The notes beneath the pieces were generated by a model that had not been told where the DNA came from, made no database searches, and worked only from the letters and a program-made list of their open reading frames with translations. This document shows, in pieces, positions 1-7,671 of a stretch of DNA of 24,127 nucleotides. Source of the stretch: Balneolales bacterium (GTDB lineage: Bacteria; Bacteroidota; Rhodothermia; Balneolales; HLUCCA01); contig JAIUMT010000006.1 of assembly GCA_022565415.1 (NCBI GenBank), forward strand, positions 1 through 24,127. Reading direction: 5' to 3'. A program made the translations under genes and the position numbers. Numbering within the stretch: position 1 is the first letter of the stretch; each line of letters starts with the position of its first letter.

Positions 1-930
1 GTTGTTCACAATTCGATGACGTAGTACCGGTTTAGCCAACGCAATGATATCATCGTCGGCTACGGCGAATCTACCCTGCGCCAAAGCTCGTGTTTTCCCT
101 GCTAGTATTAGGTTCTGCGAAGCACGTGGTCCGGCTCCCCAGCTCATATACTGCTTAACAAAATCGGGGGCTAGTTCGGATGCCGGACGTGACATAGTTA
201 CCATACGAACTGCAAATTCTAACACAGAGTCGGGTACAGCGACCTCACTGGCAATTTTCTGAAGATTTGTGATGTCAGCTCCGTTGAGAACCTGATTTAC
301 TTCATTCTTTTTATTGCTAGTAGTTTGACGAACGATCTGAGTTTCTTCTTCAAAAGAGGGGTAATCGAGTCGCAGATTGAACATAAACCGGTCGAGTTGA
401 GCCTCAGGAAGGGGATAGGTTCCTTCCTGCTCAATTGGGTTTTGGGTAGCCAAAACGAAGAATGGAGCTCCCAAATCGTAGGTTGTTCCGGCTGCAGTAA
501 CCTTATATTCCTGCATAGCCTCTAGCAATGCTGCCTGAGTTTTAGGCGGAGTCCGGTTTATTTCGTCGGCTAGAATGATGGATGCAAAAATGGGTCCCTT
601 AACGAACTTAAATTTCTTGCTACCGGTATTTAAGTCTTCCTCAATGATTTCAGTACCGGTAATATCACTTGGCATTAAATCGGGAGTAAACTGAATCCGG
701 TTGAAACTGAGATTCAGAGCCTCTGATAACGTTTTAATAAGTAGCGTTTTTGCCAATCCCGGAACACCAACAAGCACGCAATGGCCGTTCGAAAACAGGC
801 TTATAAGCAATTGATTGACAACATCTTGTTGCCCTACTACTACCTTGCTTATCTCAGATTGAAGTTTTTCAAAAGATTCTCTGAATTTAATGGCATCCTC
901 TTTCATTGAGGCTGATGTAGATGTAGGCAT
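1..930 (-). CDS. MoxR family AAA+ ATPase (partial, 3' end beyond window)
   Basis: The reading frame is open for 310 codons from an ATG at 930 to the window edge, so the C-terminus is missing (probably a few tens of residues by comparison with the family). Seen: Walker A GVPGLAKT at residues 55-62, the MoxR signature TPDLMPSDITGTE at about 82-94, Walker B IILADE at 118-123 followed by INRTPPKTQAALLEAM, a sensor-1 stretch ATQNPIEQEGTYPLPEAQ, and the arginine-finger region LDRFMF. MoxR ATPases are cytoplasmic ring-forming chaperones, often paired with von Willebrand A (VWA) or DUF58 proteins in envelope-stress or metal-insertion systems. The start lies 14 bases after the stop of the SurA-like gene, which argues for cotranscription. 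A second ATG at 906 (Met9) is possible; no Shine-Dalgarno sequence favours either. The true partner proteins would lie to the left of the window. Confidence 0.93.
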   Translation of the reverse strand, partial: MPTSTSASMKEDAIKFRESFEKLQSEISKVVVGQQDVVNQLLISLFSNGHCVLVGVPGLAKTLLIKTLSEALNLSFNRIQFTPDLMPSDITGTEIIEEDLNTGSKKFKFVKGPIFASIILADEINRTPPKTQAALLEAMQEYKVTAAGTTYDLGAPFFVLATQNPIEQEGTYPLPEAQLDRFMFNLRLDYPSFEEETQIVRQTTSNKKNEVNQVLNGADITNLQKIASEVAVPDSVLEFAVRMVTMSRPASELAPDFVKQYMSWGAGPRASQNLILAGKTRALAQGRFAVADDDIIALAKPVLRHRIVNN

Positions 931-944
931 AAAAAATGTTACTG

Positions 945-2294
945 TCAGTTGGATGATAAAAATGGATTCTGAATCATGTACTCCACGTAAACCTCTTCAC
1001 GCAGACCCTCAATCCAATCGGCCATTTCTCGTTGCTGTTTATCCTGAAGGGCAAACTGTCGAATCAAGTCGTAATCATCCTGCATATTTGCGATATGTTC
1101 GGGGACTCGCTTAGTCAATGTAACTAGACGAAATGCGCGTTGTTGAGCACCACCCTGACCTGTATTAAAAGGTCGCGGTTCCGAAATATCACCTTCATTT
1201 TCGAGTAGAAGTACAGTCCGGAATAAATTAGAATCGAGTTGGTCAACGGGAAGTAATCTCTGACCGGTTTGAGGATTTAGTAATCTACCGCCTGATGGCG
1301 CTGTTGCACGGTCATCAGAATGCCGTCTTGCCATATCACCAAATCGTTTGCCTTGAGTTTTTATACTATCTCGAATTGCAGCTAATTTGTTGATTGCGAA
1401 TTCATCGTCGAGCTCTTCATCGCGAACTCTGATCAGGATATGGTTGGTTTCGATTTGATCTGCTACTCGCCGGTTAAGTCGGATAACATGATATCCGAAT
1501 GGAGTGCGAACCACTTGTGAGACCTCTCCCGGAGCCAACGCTGAAGCGGCGGCAGAGTATTCCGATACTAGGTCGCTCATGGGCATCAATGGAAGAAGTC
1601 CTCCTGTTGAAGCTGTTCCATCTTCGCCGTAGCGTCGTGCCATTGCTTCGAATTCTGCACCATGATTAATGATAGAGTCTCTGATGCTGGTAGCCAGCTG
1701 AAGTGCACGGTTCTGCGCTTCAGGCTTAGGAGGTGGAATAACTACAATCTGAGACAATTCGACTGCTTCCGGAATTGTAGGAAGAGAATCCTGCGGAATT
1801 TCATTAAAAAAGGCTTCGATTTCTGGACGGGTAATATTAATTCGCTGCCGTTTTTCTTGACGGAGGCGTTCAGCAACCAGATCTTGGCGAAATTGTTCTC
1901 TGAACTCAGCTCGTAGTTGAACTATTGATTTACCCATAGCTCTTTCGAGTTGTTGTTCACCACCTGCTCGTTGACTTAGTACACGAATACGTTGATCAAG
2001 TTGGCGATTGACTTCGTCGTCGGATACTACAATGGAGTCGATTCTCGCTTTTTCGACCATCACGAAATTGTCGATCAGTGATTCAAAAACATCGTACCAA
2101 AGTTGTTCTGTGAATTGCATCCCCTGTTGAGATTGTAAGAACTCAAGGGTTCGATTGTCAACGTCGGATTTTAAAATAATATGATCGTTTACAACGGCCA
2201 CAATTTTATCGGATATCTCTGCATTTCGCTGAGCGAATATAGAGCTGGTTAACAGTACAATGAGTGTTACTGTTAAGAAAGAAATTTTTTGCAT
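945..2294 (-). CDS. surA: SurA-like periplasmic chaperone / peptidylprolyl isomerase
   Basis: This 449-aa protein has the SurA layout: a signal peptide (residues 1-21, cleavage likely after SSIFA), a helical SurA N-terminal domain (about 25-165) and two parvulin modules (about 177-275 and 283-396). Parvulin 1 shows the C-terminal signature APGEVSQVVRTPFGYHVIRL, and parvulin 2 opens with the typical ETNHILIRV. The second module is more divergent: it carries an insertion and ends without the FGYH element. SurA escorts unfolded outer-membrane proteins through the periplasm to the BAM complex. It is the third of three consecutive foldase genes, 47 bases after the 291-aa lipoprotein gene and 14 bases before the MoxR gene. 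Unlike its two upstream neighbours it has a plain Sec signal, so it should be soluble. The symbol is assigned by architecture; with three relatives side by side, orthology to E. coli surA is not proven. Confidence 0.88.
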   Translation of the reverse strand: MQKISFLTVTLIVLLTSSIFAQRNAEISDKIVAVVNDHIILKSDVDNRTLEFLQSQQGMQFTEQLWYDVFESLIDNFVMVEKARIDSIVVSDDEVNRQLDQRIRVLSQRAGGEQQLERAMGKSIVQLRAEFREQFRQDLVAERLRQEKRQRINITRPEIEAFFNEIPQDSLPTIPEAVELSQIVVIPPPKPEAQNRALQLATSIRDSIINHGAEFEAMARRYGEDGTASTGGLLPLMPMSDLVSEYSAAASALAPGEVSQVVRTPFGYHVIRLNRRVADQIETNHILIRVRDEELDDEFAINKLAAIRDSIKTQGKRFGDMARRHSDDRATAPSGGRLLNPQTGQRLLPVDQLDSNLFRTVLLLENEGDISEPRPFNTGQGGAQQRAFRLVTLTKRVPEHIANMQDDYDLIRQFALQDKQQREMADWIEGLREEVYVEYMIQNPFLSSN

Positions 2295-2341
2295 AAAAAT
2301 AATCGGGGAGAGTTAGTGCAGATACAGCATCATGTGGTGTA

Positions 2342-3217
2342 TCAATTGATTTCATAAGGTATTACGTCGAACACCTCTATTTCATTGTTTGCTTCGGCTT
2401 GAATTAACAAATTTTGCTCAAACATTGCCACGGCACGACGTCGTCTTTCAACTTCAAGCCATTCTTTAATTTGGTCGAACATCCAGTCTATATCTGGGTG
2501 GTCGCCAGCGGGTCTGTCTTCAACAATTTGGATAAAATGGAATTGTCCTTCGTGTCCACGAATGGGTGATATTTCAGTGATGCCCATAACCCTGAGATAG
2601 TCACGCATGGGAGGGTTATCCTGGAAGAAACTGGATACAGGGAAGAATTGTTGCGCCCGACGTAAAGTTTCAGATTTATTCTCTGCATAACGTTCAACAA
2701 CAGTTTCCCACTCCACGCCGCGCATCAATTCATTTTTGGCAGATCTAGAGTCTTCTAGTTCTTCTGTTACCAAATGTCTTAAACGAAGATAACGCTCCTG
2801 TAATACAAATTGCTCACGGTTAACTTCATAATATTCCTGAACGTCAGAGTTGGTCACGGTTCCGGAATTATCAGTATTCAGAATTACCATATCGCGCAAT
2901 GCTTCACTCAGAATATCTTTTTCCGTTCGACGGATGCGATCTTTGACATCTGGTAGTGTGTGAACTCCATTACGAACAGCTTCTTGGTGAAGCACATTAG
3001 TTCTGATCCATCGTTCCTGAAACCCTTGAATTGCTGCAACACTATCGGCTTCTAATAAGAAGGGGGGGATTTGTGATCGGGCATAATCTAGTGTTAGAAA
3101 CTCATTTCCTACACGGGCTAATACGGTACTGTCGGAATGTGGCTGCTGTTGCTCACATGAAATGAGCAACAGCGCAACAATTATAATGGGGATTTTGGTA
3201 ATACCTGAATTCTTCAT
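2342..3217 (-). CDS. PpiC/SurA-like lipoprotein with degenerate parvulin domain
   Basis: The 291-aa product has a lipoprotein signal with lipobox LLISC (Cys21). After it comes a SurA-N-like segment: ARVGNEFLTLDYARSQIPP at about 34-52 resembles the 'VGdevIT' opening of SurA/PpiC proteins, and a helical region follows. The C-terminal half has a parvulin-like outline, with RYLRLRHLV in place of the usual A-S-H-I-L-V strand and ITEISPIRGHEGQFHFIQIVEDR in place of the final 'GeiSpPv...GyHIikv'. The central catalytic GGdLG loop seen in the 652-aa neighbour is absent, so isomerase activity is doubtful and a holdase or structural chaperone role is more likely. It sits 14 bases after the 652-aa foldase gene and 47 before the SurA-like gene. 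The family assignment is by pattern similarity. Confidence 0.8.
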   Translation of the reverse strand: MKNSGITKIPIIIVALLLISCEQQQPHSDSTVLARVGNEFLTLDYARSQIPPFLLEADSVAAIQGFQERWIRTNVLHQEAVRNGVHTLPDVKDRIRRTEKDILSEALRDMVILNTDNSGTVTNSDVQEYYEVNREQFVLQERYLRLRHLVTEELEDSRSAKNELMRGVEWETVVERYAENKSETLRRAQQFFPVSSFFQDNPPMRDYLRVMGITEISPIRGHEGQFHFIQIVEDRPAGDHPDIDWMFDQIKEWLEVERRRRAVAMFEQNLLIQAEANNEIEVFDVIPYEIN

Positions 3218-3231
3218 GGTATATTTCTATT

Positions 3232-5190
3232 TCAATTGGAATCGATAGTTATGCGTTCGGGGTACATAACTACACCATAACTATCTCTTAATCGATCTAA
3301 CCAGGCTTGCTCTCGTATTGGTTGGTACTCTGAAACCACCCTGAAATAAGCCTCATCAAACGTCATTCTTCTTGCTGGTTCTATTCTGTCTAGTAAAAAA
3401 ACTGTTCTCCTGTTTCGATAATCAAACGGTTCTGAAATTCCGCCCTCTGCAAGACCATTCAAATTAGAGAAAGGTTCTTGAGACAAGTCATTGATTACAT
3501 CCGCGCGGACTAACAGATTTGACACATAGTTGCGTAGACTGTCCATTTCGACACCGCTATTAATAAGGTCTACAGCTACATTAAGTGTTGAATCGTTGTT
3601 TGCTGCAACACGGTAGTAGAAATAGCGGGTATCGAACTGAAAGCGGTCTGGATTATCATCATACAGAGCTCTAACAGCATTGCTATCAGTTCTTGCATAA
3701 TTCCACACAGAGTCTTCTGAAATTTTAAAAATGACCAATCCGTTCATGTATTCGCGACTAAGTTTTGCGAACTCAGGAAAAACGTCTTTTGTGATGTCAA
3801 CTACATGTGTATCTGCTTTCTTATTGAAAAACTTTTCTCTAAGAGAGTAGTGGTAGCTGTTTGTAGTAGCTGTGTCGACCTGGGTTTTAATCCATTCTAA
3901 ATAGTCAGCTCCGATGTACCAGGTGTTGTTAATTCGGTATAAAGGAGATTCTAGGATATCTGCACCCCAGTTCACAGAACTGAATTTTTCGCCACGGTTA
4001 TTATACAGTGCTTCTTCAAATGCTTTGATGTTATCGAGATTGATGGATTCATCACCAGCCTTGCGCACATGTTGAGTAGTAAACTCACGATTTTCTCGGT
4101 AGCGGGGTAGTTCTTTCAATCTGTTGAGGAGAGATGTTCGGTACAGCTCCTCGCTTTCGTAAGTACGAATTGAATCTAGTCTGATAATATGTACGCCATA
4201 TCCGCTAAAGAATGGTTCGGTATATCCACCAACGGTCTCCATTTCCATCACAACATTGGTGAATTGAGGATCGTATCTGCCATGGTTTACCCATCCGATT
4301 CGACCACCCATTGGAGCAGATTGACCGTCCATCGAATAGTTCACAACAGCTTCATCCCAGGTTTCGGTACCGCTTCTCAAAATGTCAAAAACTTCGTTAC
4401 CGCGTTCTAGTGCTTCTTCTATTTCCATTTCGCTTCTAGCCTGGAAAAAAATGTGCGATAGTAATCGATCTTTACTCACTTCACGAATATCCCGAACCTT
4501 GATAATATGGTAACCAAATTGGGTTCTGAAGGGCATTGAAATTTCACCTGGAGCGGTAGAAAAGGCAACATCTTCGAAATCTTTAACGGCCCATCCGGCT
4601 GTGAAATAGCCGAGGTCACCACCAACGCTTCGTCCTTGTTGAGTACTTGAATAAACAACACTCAATGAGTCGAAACTTTCTCCCGCCAGAGCTTTGTCAC
4701 GGGCTTCAATCAAGCGATTGTAGGCGCGTAAGGTATCTGAACGATTTGGGTTCTGAGGCAGTGTGATAAGAATATGGGATGCTGCTATTTCGCGATCAGC
4801 TCGTGCTGCAAATTCGTCCAATAGTTGCTCGCGAACTTTATTCTCGAGCCAGTAGGGGTAGGCTGTCTGAATTTCGTAACTGCTTAGTTCTTCTGAAATC
4901 TCTTCATCGTCGAAATATCCAGCGTTACGAGCATCTACAAGTTTAGCCCTGTAGTCTATATATAAAGGAAGGAAATCTTGTAATTCTTTAAGCTCTTCTT
5001 CGGCTGTTAAGTTATCATCGGCTCGGGTGCCGGAACGGTAAAATTGTTCTTTTAATTCAGTGAGATAAATATTTTCACCAGCAACAACACCCACCACGGT
5101 GTCACTCGATTGAGCAGATTTGTCAGCTGATGCACAGCCTGCCGTTATGATTAAGAGTGTCGAAAAAAGAAGTATTCTATTGGTTATCAT
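3232..5190 (-). CDS. Two-parvulin peptidylprolyl isomerase lipoprotein
   Basis: The 652-aa product has a lipoprotein signal ending at Cys19 (ITAGC), a SurA-N-like helical domain (about 30-132) and two recognisable parvulin domains. The first (about 136-232) runs from ASHILITL through GGDLGYFTAGWAVKDFE to PFRTQFGYHIIKV; the second (about 244-338) from LSHIFFQ through GGRIGWVNHGRYDPQF to FSGYGVHIIRL. Roughly 300 residues follow, and their end resembles another SurA/PpiC-type region (GGISEPFDYRNRRTVFLLDRI). A periplasmic, membrane-anchored prolyl isomerase or chaperone for outer-membrane proteins is the likely role. It is the first gene of the foldase-MoxR operon; 162 bases separate it from nupC upstream. 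The ATG has an A/T-rich leader and no Shine-Dalgarno sequence. The -3 residue of the lipobox is Thr, a little unusual, so lipidation is likely but not certain. Confidence 0.9.
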   Translation of the reverse strand: MITNRILLFSTLLIITAGCASADKSAQSSDTVVGVVAGENIYLTELKEQFYRSGTRADDNLTAEEELKELQDFLPLYIDYRAKLVDARNAGYFDDEEISEELSSYEIQTAYPYWLENKVREQLLDEFAARADREIAASHILITLPQNPNRSDTLRAYNRLIEARDKALAGESFDSLSVVYSSTQQGRSVGGDLGYFTAGWAVKDFEDVAFSTAPGEISMPFRTQFGYHIIKVRDIREVSKDRLLSHIFFQARSEMEIEEALERGNEVFDILRSGTETWDEAVVNYSMDGQSAPMGGRIGWVNHGRYDPQFTNVVMEMETVGGYTEPFFSGYGVHIIRLDSIRTYESEELYRTSLLNRLKELPRYRENREFTTQHVRKAGDESINLDNIKAFEEALYNNRGEKFSSVNWGADILESPLYRINNTWYIGADYLEWIKTQVDTATTNSYHYSLREKFFNKKADTHVVDITKDVFPEFAKLSREYMNGLVIFKISEDSVWNYARTDSNAVRALYDDNPDRFQFDTRYFYYRVAANNDSTLNVAVDLINSGVEMDSLRNYVSNLLVRADVINDLSQEPFSNLNGLAEGGISEPFDYRNRRTVFLLDRIEPARRMTFDEAYFRVVSEYQPIREQAWLDRLRDSYGVVMYPERITIDSN

Positions 5191-5298
5191 TTAGTTATAT
5201 CTATTTAGTTGACAATAATTATTTATTAAGATTGGCAACGTATGTGTAATTTTGATATCAAGGTAAGATATTCAAAAAAAGAGCAAACGACCTACAAA

Positions 5299-5306
5299 CA
5301 AACGTA
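5299..5306 (-). promoter_or_regulatory. Possible Bacteroidota -7 element before the foldase operon
   Basis: Read on the minus strand, the bases are TACGTTTG, a full match to the Bacteroidota -7 consensus TAnnTTTG. They would give a 5' leader of roughly 100 bases for the 652-aa foldase gene. No TTTG lies at the proper -33 distance, so the call is weak. A second, poorer candidate (TTTG, 18 bases, TACCTTGA) lies closer to the gene. The rest of the 162-base gap holds a ten-base palindrome, TTGATATCAA at 5252-5261, and no convincing terminator for nupC. Confidence 0.3.
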
Positions 5307-5352
5307 TAAAGTGGGCATCATATTTGATGAAAAATGACACACTGGTAATTTT

Positions 5353-6708
5353 TTAGGCGCCCATAAACAAAACCACTGCCCATGTAGCCGTCATTAAATT
5401 TGCCAATGTTCCGGCTAATACTGCTTTAAGACCAAATTTGGCTAACTCAGCTTTTCTTGAAGGAGCAAGCCCGCCAATGCCACCTATTTGTATGGCAATA
5501 GATGCAAAGTTTGCAAACCCACACAAGGCAAATGTTGCCATAAATATGGTTTTTTGCTGAAGTTCTCCACTTAACACGAAATTGGATAAATCAACAAATG
5601 CAATGAATTCAGTAAGTACAATTTTGGTGCCGATCATGGAACCTACAGCCAAAGCATCTTCCCAAGGAATTCCAATCATGAAGGCAACAGGCATAAATAT
5701 ATAGCCCAGTATGGTTTGAATAGTGACCTCCAGCACGGGTATGTCTAGTCCTACCAATTCTCCAATTGAATTTGGTAGTCCGCCCACGAAACCGAGGAAA
5801 CTGTTAATCAGAGCTAGCAAAGCAATGAAAGCAAGCAACATCGCGCCAACATTCAGTGCTAAACGCAAACCTTCAGCTGCACCAGATGAAGCAGCATCAA
5901 TTCCGTTCGCATCTTTCTGTTCAACATCAACTCTGACCTCACCCATGGTTTCGGGTGTTTTAGTTTCCGGATATAAAATCTTCGCAATCACCAACGCAGC
6001 AGGTGCGGCCATTAAACTAGCCCCGAGTAATTGTTCTGCGAATAACTGTCGGCCAACTTCCAGAGTTAGTTCATTGGCTGTCGCATACGAATCACCGAGC
6101 ATTTGAATGTAAGCAGCCATAAATCCACCTGCAATAGTAGCCATACCTCCGGTCATTACAGCCATTAGTTCTGAGGGAGTCATTCGTTCGATGTATGGTT
6201 TTACAACAAGTGGTGCCTCCGTCTGACCAACAAATATATTAGCCACAACCGATAGAGATTCTGCGCCTGATGTCCCCATTATTTTCTGCATACCAGATGC
6301 CATTACGCGTACAATCCATTGTAGCAGTCCATAATGGTACATTAAGGTGGTAATTGAGGCAAAAAACACAATCGTTGGCAATACCTGAAAAGCAAAAAAG
6401 AAGCCTAAACTTCCTTCCATACCGGGTCCGCGGGCCAGGTCTCCAAATATGAACTGGGCTCCTTCGGTGGTGAAATCGAGCACGACTACAAAAAACGAGG
6501 AGACAAAACTAAAGAACTGTTTTGGCCATCCAAGAGGAGAGAAGAACTCGGCCATGTAACTCCCTCTCAAGATAAAAAGAGCAAGAATAAACTGGAGGCC
6601 AAGTCCGGTTCCGACCAGTCGCCAATTGATAGCTCGTCTATTATTACTAAATGCCAAAGCCAGACTAATGACAAAGACCATACCGACTAATCCACGTAGA
6701 ATATCCAT
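5353..6708 (-). CDS. CNT (NupC-type) concentrative nucleoside transporter
   Basis: The 451-aa hydrophobic protein has the hallmark motifs of the concentrative nucleoside transporter family, which couples nucleoside uptake to Na+ or H+ across the inner membrane. Seen: GQTEAPLVVKPY at 161-172 and MTPSELMAVMTGGMATIAGG at 176-195; then IGTKIVLTEFIAF, where the Glu equivalent to the substrate-binding Glu of the NEF motif is kept though the Asn is Thr; and CGFANFASIAIQIGG near the C-terminus with the Asn and Ser of the GFANxxS motif. A charged loop (about 255-275, VDVEQKDANG) separates the N- and C-terminal helix sets. The gene begins 12 bases after the tdk stop, so transporter and thymidine kinase probably form one salvage unit: import, then trapping by phosphorylation. 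The exact substrate and coupling ion cannot be read from sequence. Confidence 0.93.
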   Translation of the reverse strand: MDILRGLVGMVFVISLALAFSNNRRAINWRLVGTGLGLQFILALFILRGSYMAEFFSPLGWPKQFFSFVSSFFVVVLDFTTEGAQFIFGDLARGPGMEGSLGFFFAFQVLPTIVFFASITTLMYHYGLLQWIVRVMASGMQKIMGTSGAESLSVVANIFVGQTEAPLVVKPYIERMTPSELMAVMTGGMATIAGGFMAAYIQMLGDSYATANELTLEVGRQLFAEQLLGASLMAAPAALVIAKILYPETKTPETMGEVRVDVEQKDANGIDAASSGAAEGLRLALNVGAMLLAFIALLALINSFLGFVGGLPNSIGELVGLDIPVLEVTIQTILGYIFMPVAFMIGIPWEDALAVGSMIGTKIVLTEFIAFVDLSNFVLSGELQQKTIFMATFALCGFANFASIAIQIGGIGGLAPSRKAELAKFGLKAVLAGTLANLMTATWAVVLFMGA

Positions 6709-6720
6709 TTACTTATTTAC

Positions 6721-7347
6721 CTAAGAGTTTGACGTTTCTTCATTATTGACTTTAACTAAGGGGCGCCCTTTTCGAGTGTCTACAGGCGGACGAAAACAGA
6801 GTCTTGCCCTGGGCTCGTACGCATCGGTTTCCCCAACCAAAATTCTATCTTCGCTATTTACGATGCGCTGGGAGTAATGCGCAATAGCCCCGCTTTCTGC
6901 GCAAATTGCATGTAATTTAGTAACATACTCGGCAATGGCAAGTAATTGAGGCATGGGTTCAAAAGGCCTGCCTAGATAATCCATATCCAAACCTGCAATC
7001 AGAACACGTTTGCCGTCGTTGGCCAGGGTATTGGCTACTTCAATAAGGCGATTATCAAAAAATTGGGCCTCATCAATACAAACTACCTGAGCATTTCCAG
7101 TTAGCAGAACAATCTGGTCGGCAGTTTCTGCCGCCATACTTGGCAGTTTAGTCAGGTTGTGCGAGACCACCATTTCATCGTCGTATCGTTTATCGATAGG
7201 TGGTTTAACAATGACCACACGCTGACCTGCAATTTGAGCTCGTCTTGCCCTGCGAATCAGTTCTTCGGTTTTACCGCTGAACATTCCCCCGCAAATGACT
7301 TCAATCCAGCCACAATTATGTGGTTGAAAGGAGGGTTCATTCATCAT
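6721..7347 (-). CDS. tdk: Thymidine kinase (TK1 type)
   Basis: The 208-aa enzyme phosphorylates thymidine to dTMP using ATP. Seen: P-loop GGMFSGKT at residues 20-27, the catalytic-base motif IDEAQFF with Glu93, the conserved AGLDMDYLGRPFEPMPQL at 118-135, and the lasso segment around 149-184 that closes over the nucleoside. The four structural zinc ligands of this family are C-x2-C and C-x2-C. Here the positions read Cys149/Ser152 and Ala181/Cys184, so one ligand of each pair is replaced and the canonical zinc site is probably gone. The start overlaps the stop of the upstream 81-aa gene by four bases (ATGA), suggesting translational coupling; Met2 is an equally close alternative start. The neighbouring nucleoside transporter supports a pyrimidine salvage role. 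Confidence 0.95.
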   Translation of the reverse strand: MMNEPSFQPHNCGWIEVICGGMFSGKTEELIRRARRAQIAGQRVVIVKPPIDKRYDDEMVVSHNLTKLPSMAAETADQIVLLTGNAQVVCIDEAQFFDNRLIEVANTLANDGKRVLIAGLDMDYLGRPFEPMPQLLAIAEYVTKLHAICAESGAIAHYSQRIVNSEDRILVGETDAYEPRARLCFRPPVDTRKGRPLVKVNNEETSNS

Positions 7348-7589
7348 AAGTTCTTATTGTTGCCTTTTATAATTTTGTGCTGGCGCCGCATATCGTATAT
7401 CAACCATCCGATTGAGAAAGGAGGAAACACAACGGCAAGCAAAATTCGAAGATTTCGGGTGGTATTGGTTTTTGATTGTCCTGCAATGCCTGCCATCCCA
7501 GAGAACCAAAATATAAAACCGATGAAGATTACGAGCGCCAGAAGTATAGAGCCAAAAAAACCAAATTCATCGTATAACAATTGTAACAT
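7344..7589 (-). CDS. Small two-helix membrane protein
   Basis: The 81-aa product has two predicted transmembrane segments: about 12-32 (GSILLALVIFIGFIFWFSGM) and about 47-65 (RILLAVVFPPFSIGWLIYDM). A short polar linker joins them and the C-terminus is basic (MRRQHKIIKGNNKN). The second helix, with Pro-Pro then Gly-Trp-Leu and a charged end, resembles the N-terminal PLDc_N module of cardiolipin synthases and related small membrane proteins. That resemblance is only suggestive, and no catalytic domain follows. The gene overlaps tdk by four bases and is divergent from der across 82 bases. It is a real gene by its coupling to tdk; its function is unknown. Confidence 0.7.
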   Translation of the reverse strand: MLQLLYDEFGFFGSILLALVIFIGFIFWFSGMAGIAGQSKTNTTRNLRILLAVVFPPFSIGWLIYDMRRQHKIIKGNNKNL

Positions 7590-7602
7590 AGATTCTTGTC
7601 CG

Positions 7603-7631
7603 TTTTAGAACCTTAAGAATGCGTAACTTTA
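7603..7631 (+). promoter_or_regulatory. Candidate der promoter (Bacteroidota-like)
   Basis: TTTT at 7603-7606, a 17-base spacer and TAACTTTA at 7624-7631 match the Bacteroidota pattern TTTG / TAnnTTTG at three of four and seven of eight positions, though the spacer is shorter than usual. It lies about 40 bases before the der start. The gap also has to hold the promoter of the divergent 81-aa gene, for which I see no clear elements. Confidence 0.3.
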
Positions 7632-7671
7632 GAGTTGAATATACTCAGTTAAATCAAAGAATATAAAACAA

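Noticed and set aside
5723..6106. 127-residue plus-strand frame opposite nupC
   Set aside because: It lies wholly antisense to a gene with clear transporter motifs, and its Ser/Pro/Ala-rich composition is typical of an opposite-strand shadow.
7159..7608. 149-residue plus-strand frame across tdk and the 81-aa gene
   Set aside because: It is antisense to two coupled genes and shows no family motifs; it would also occupy the divergent promoter region.
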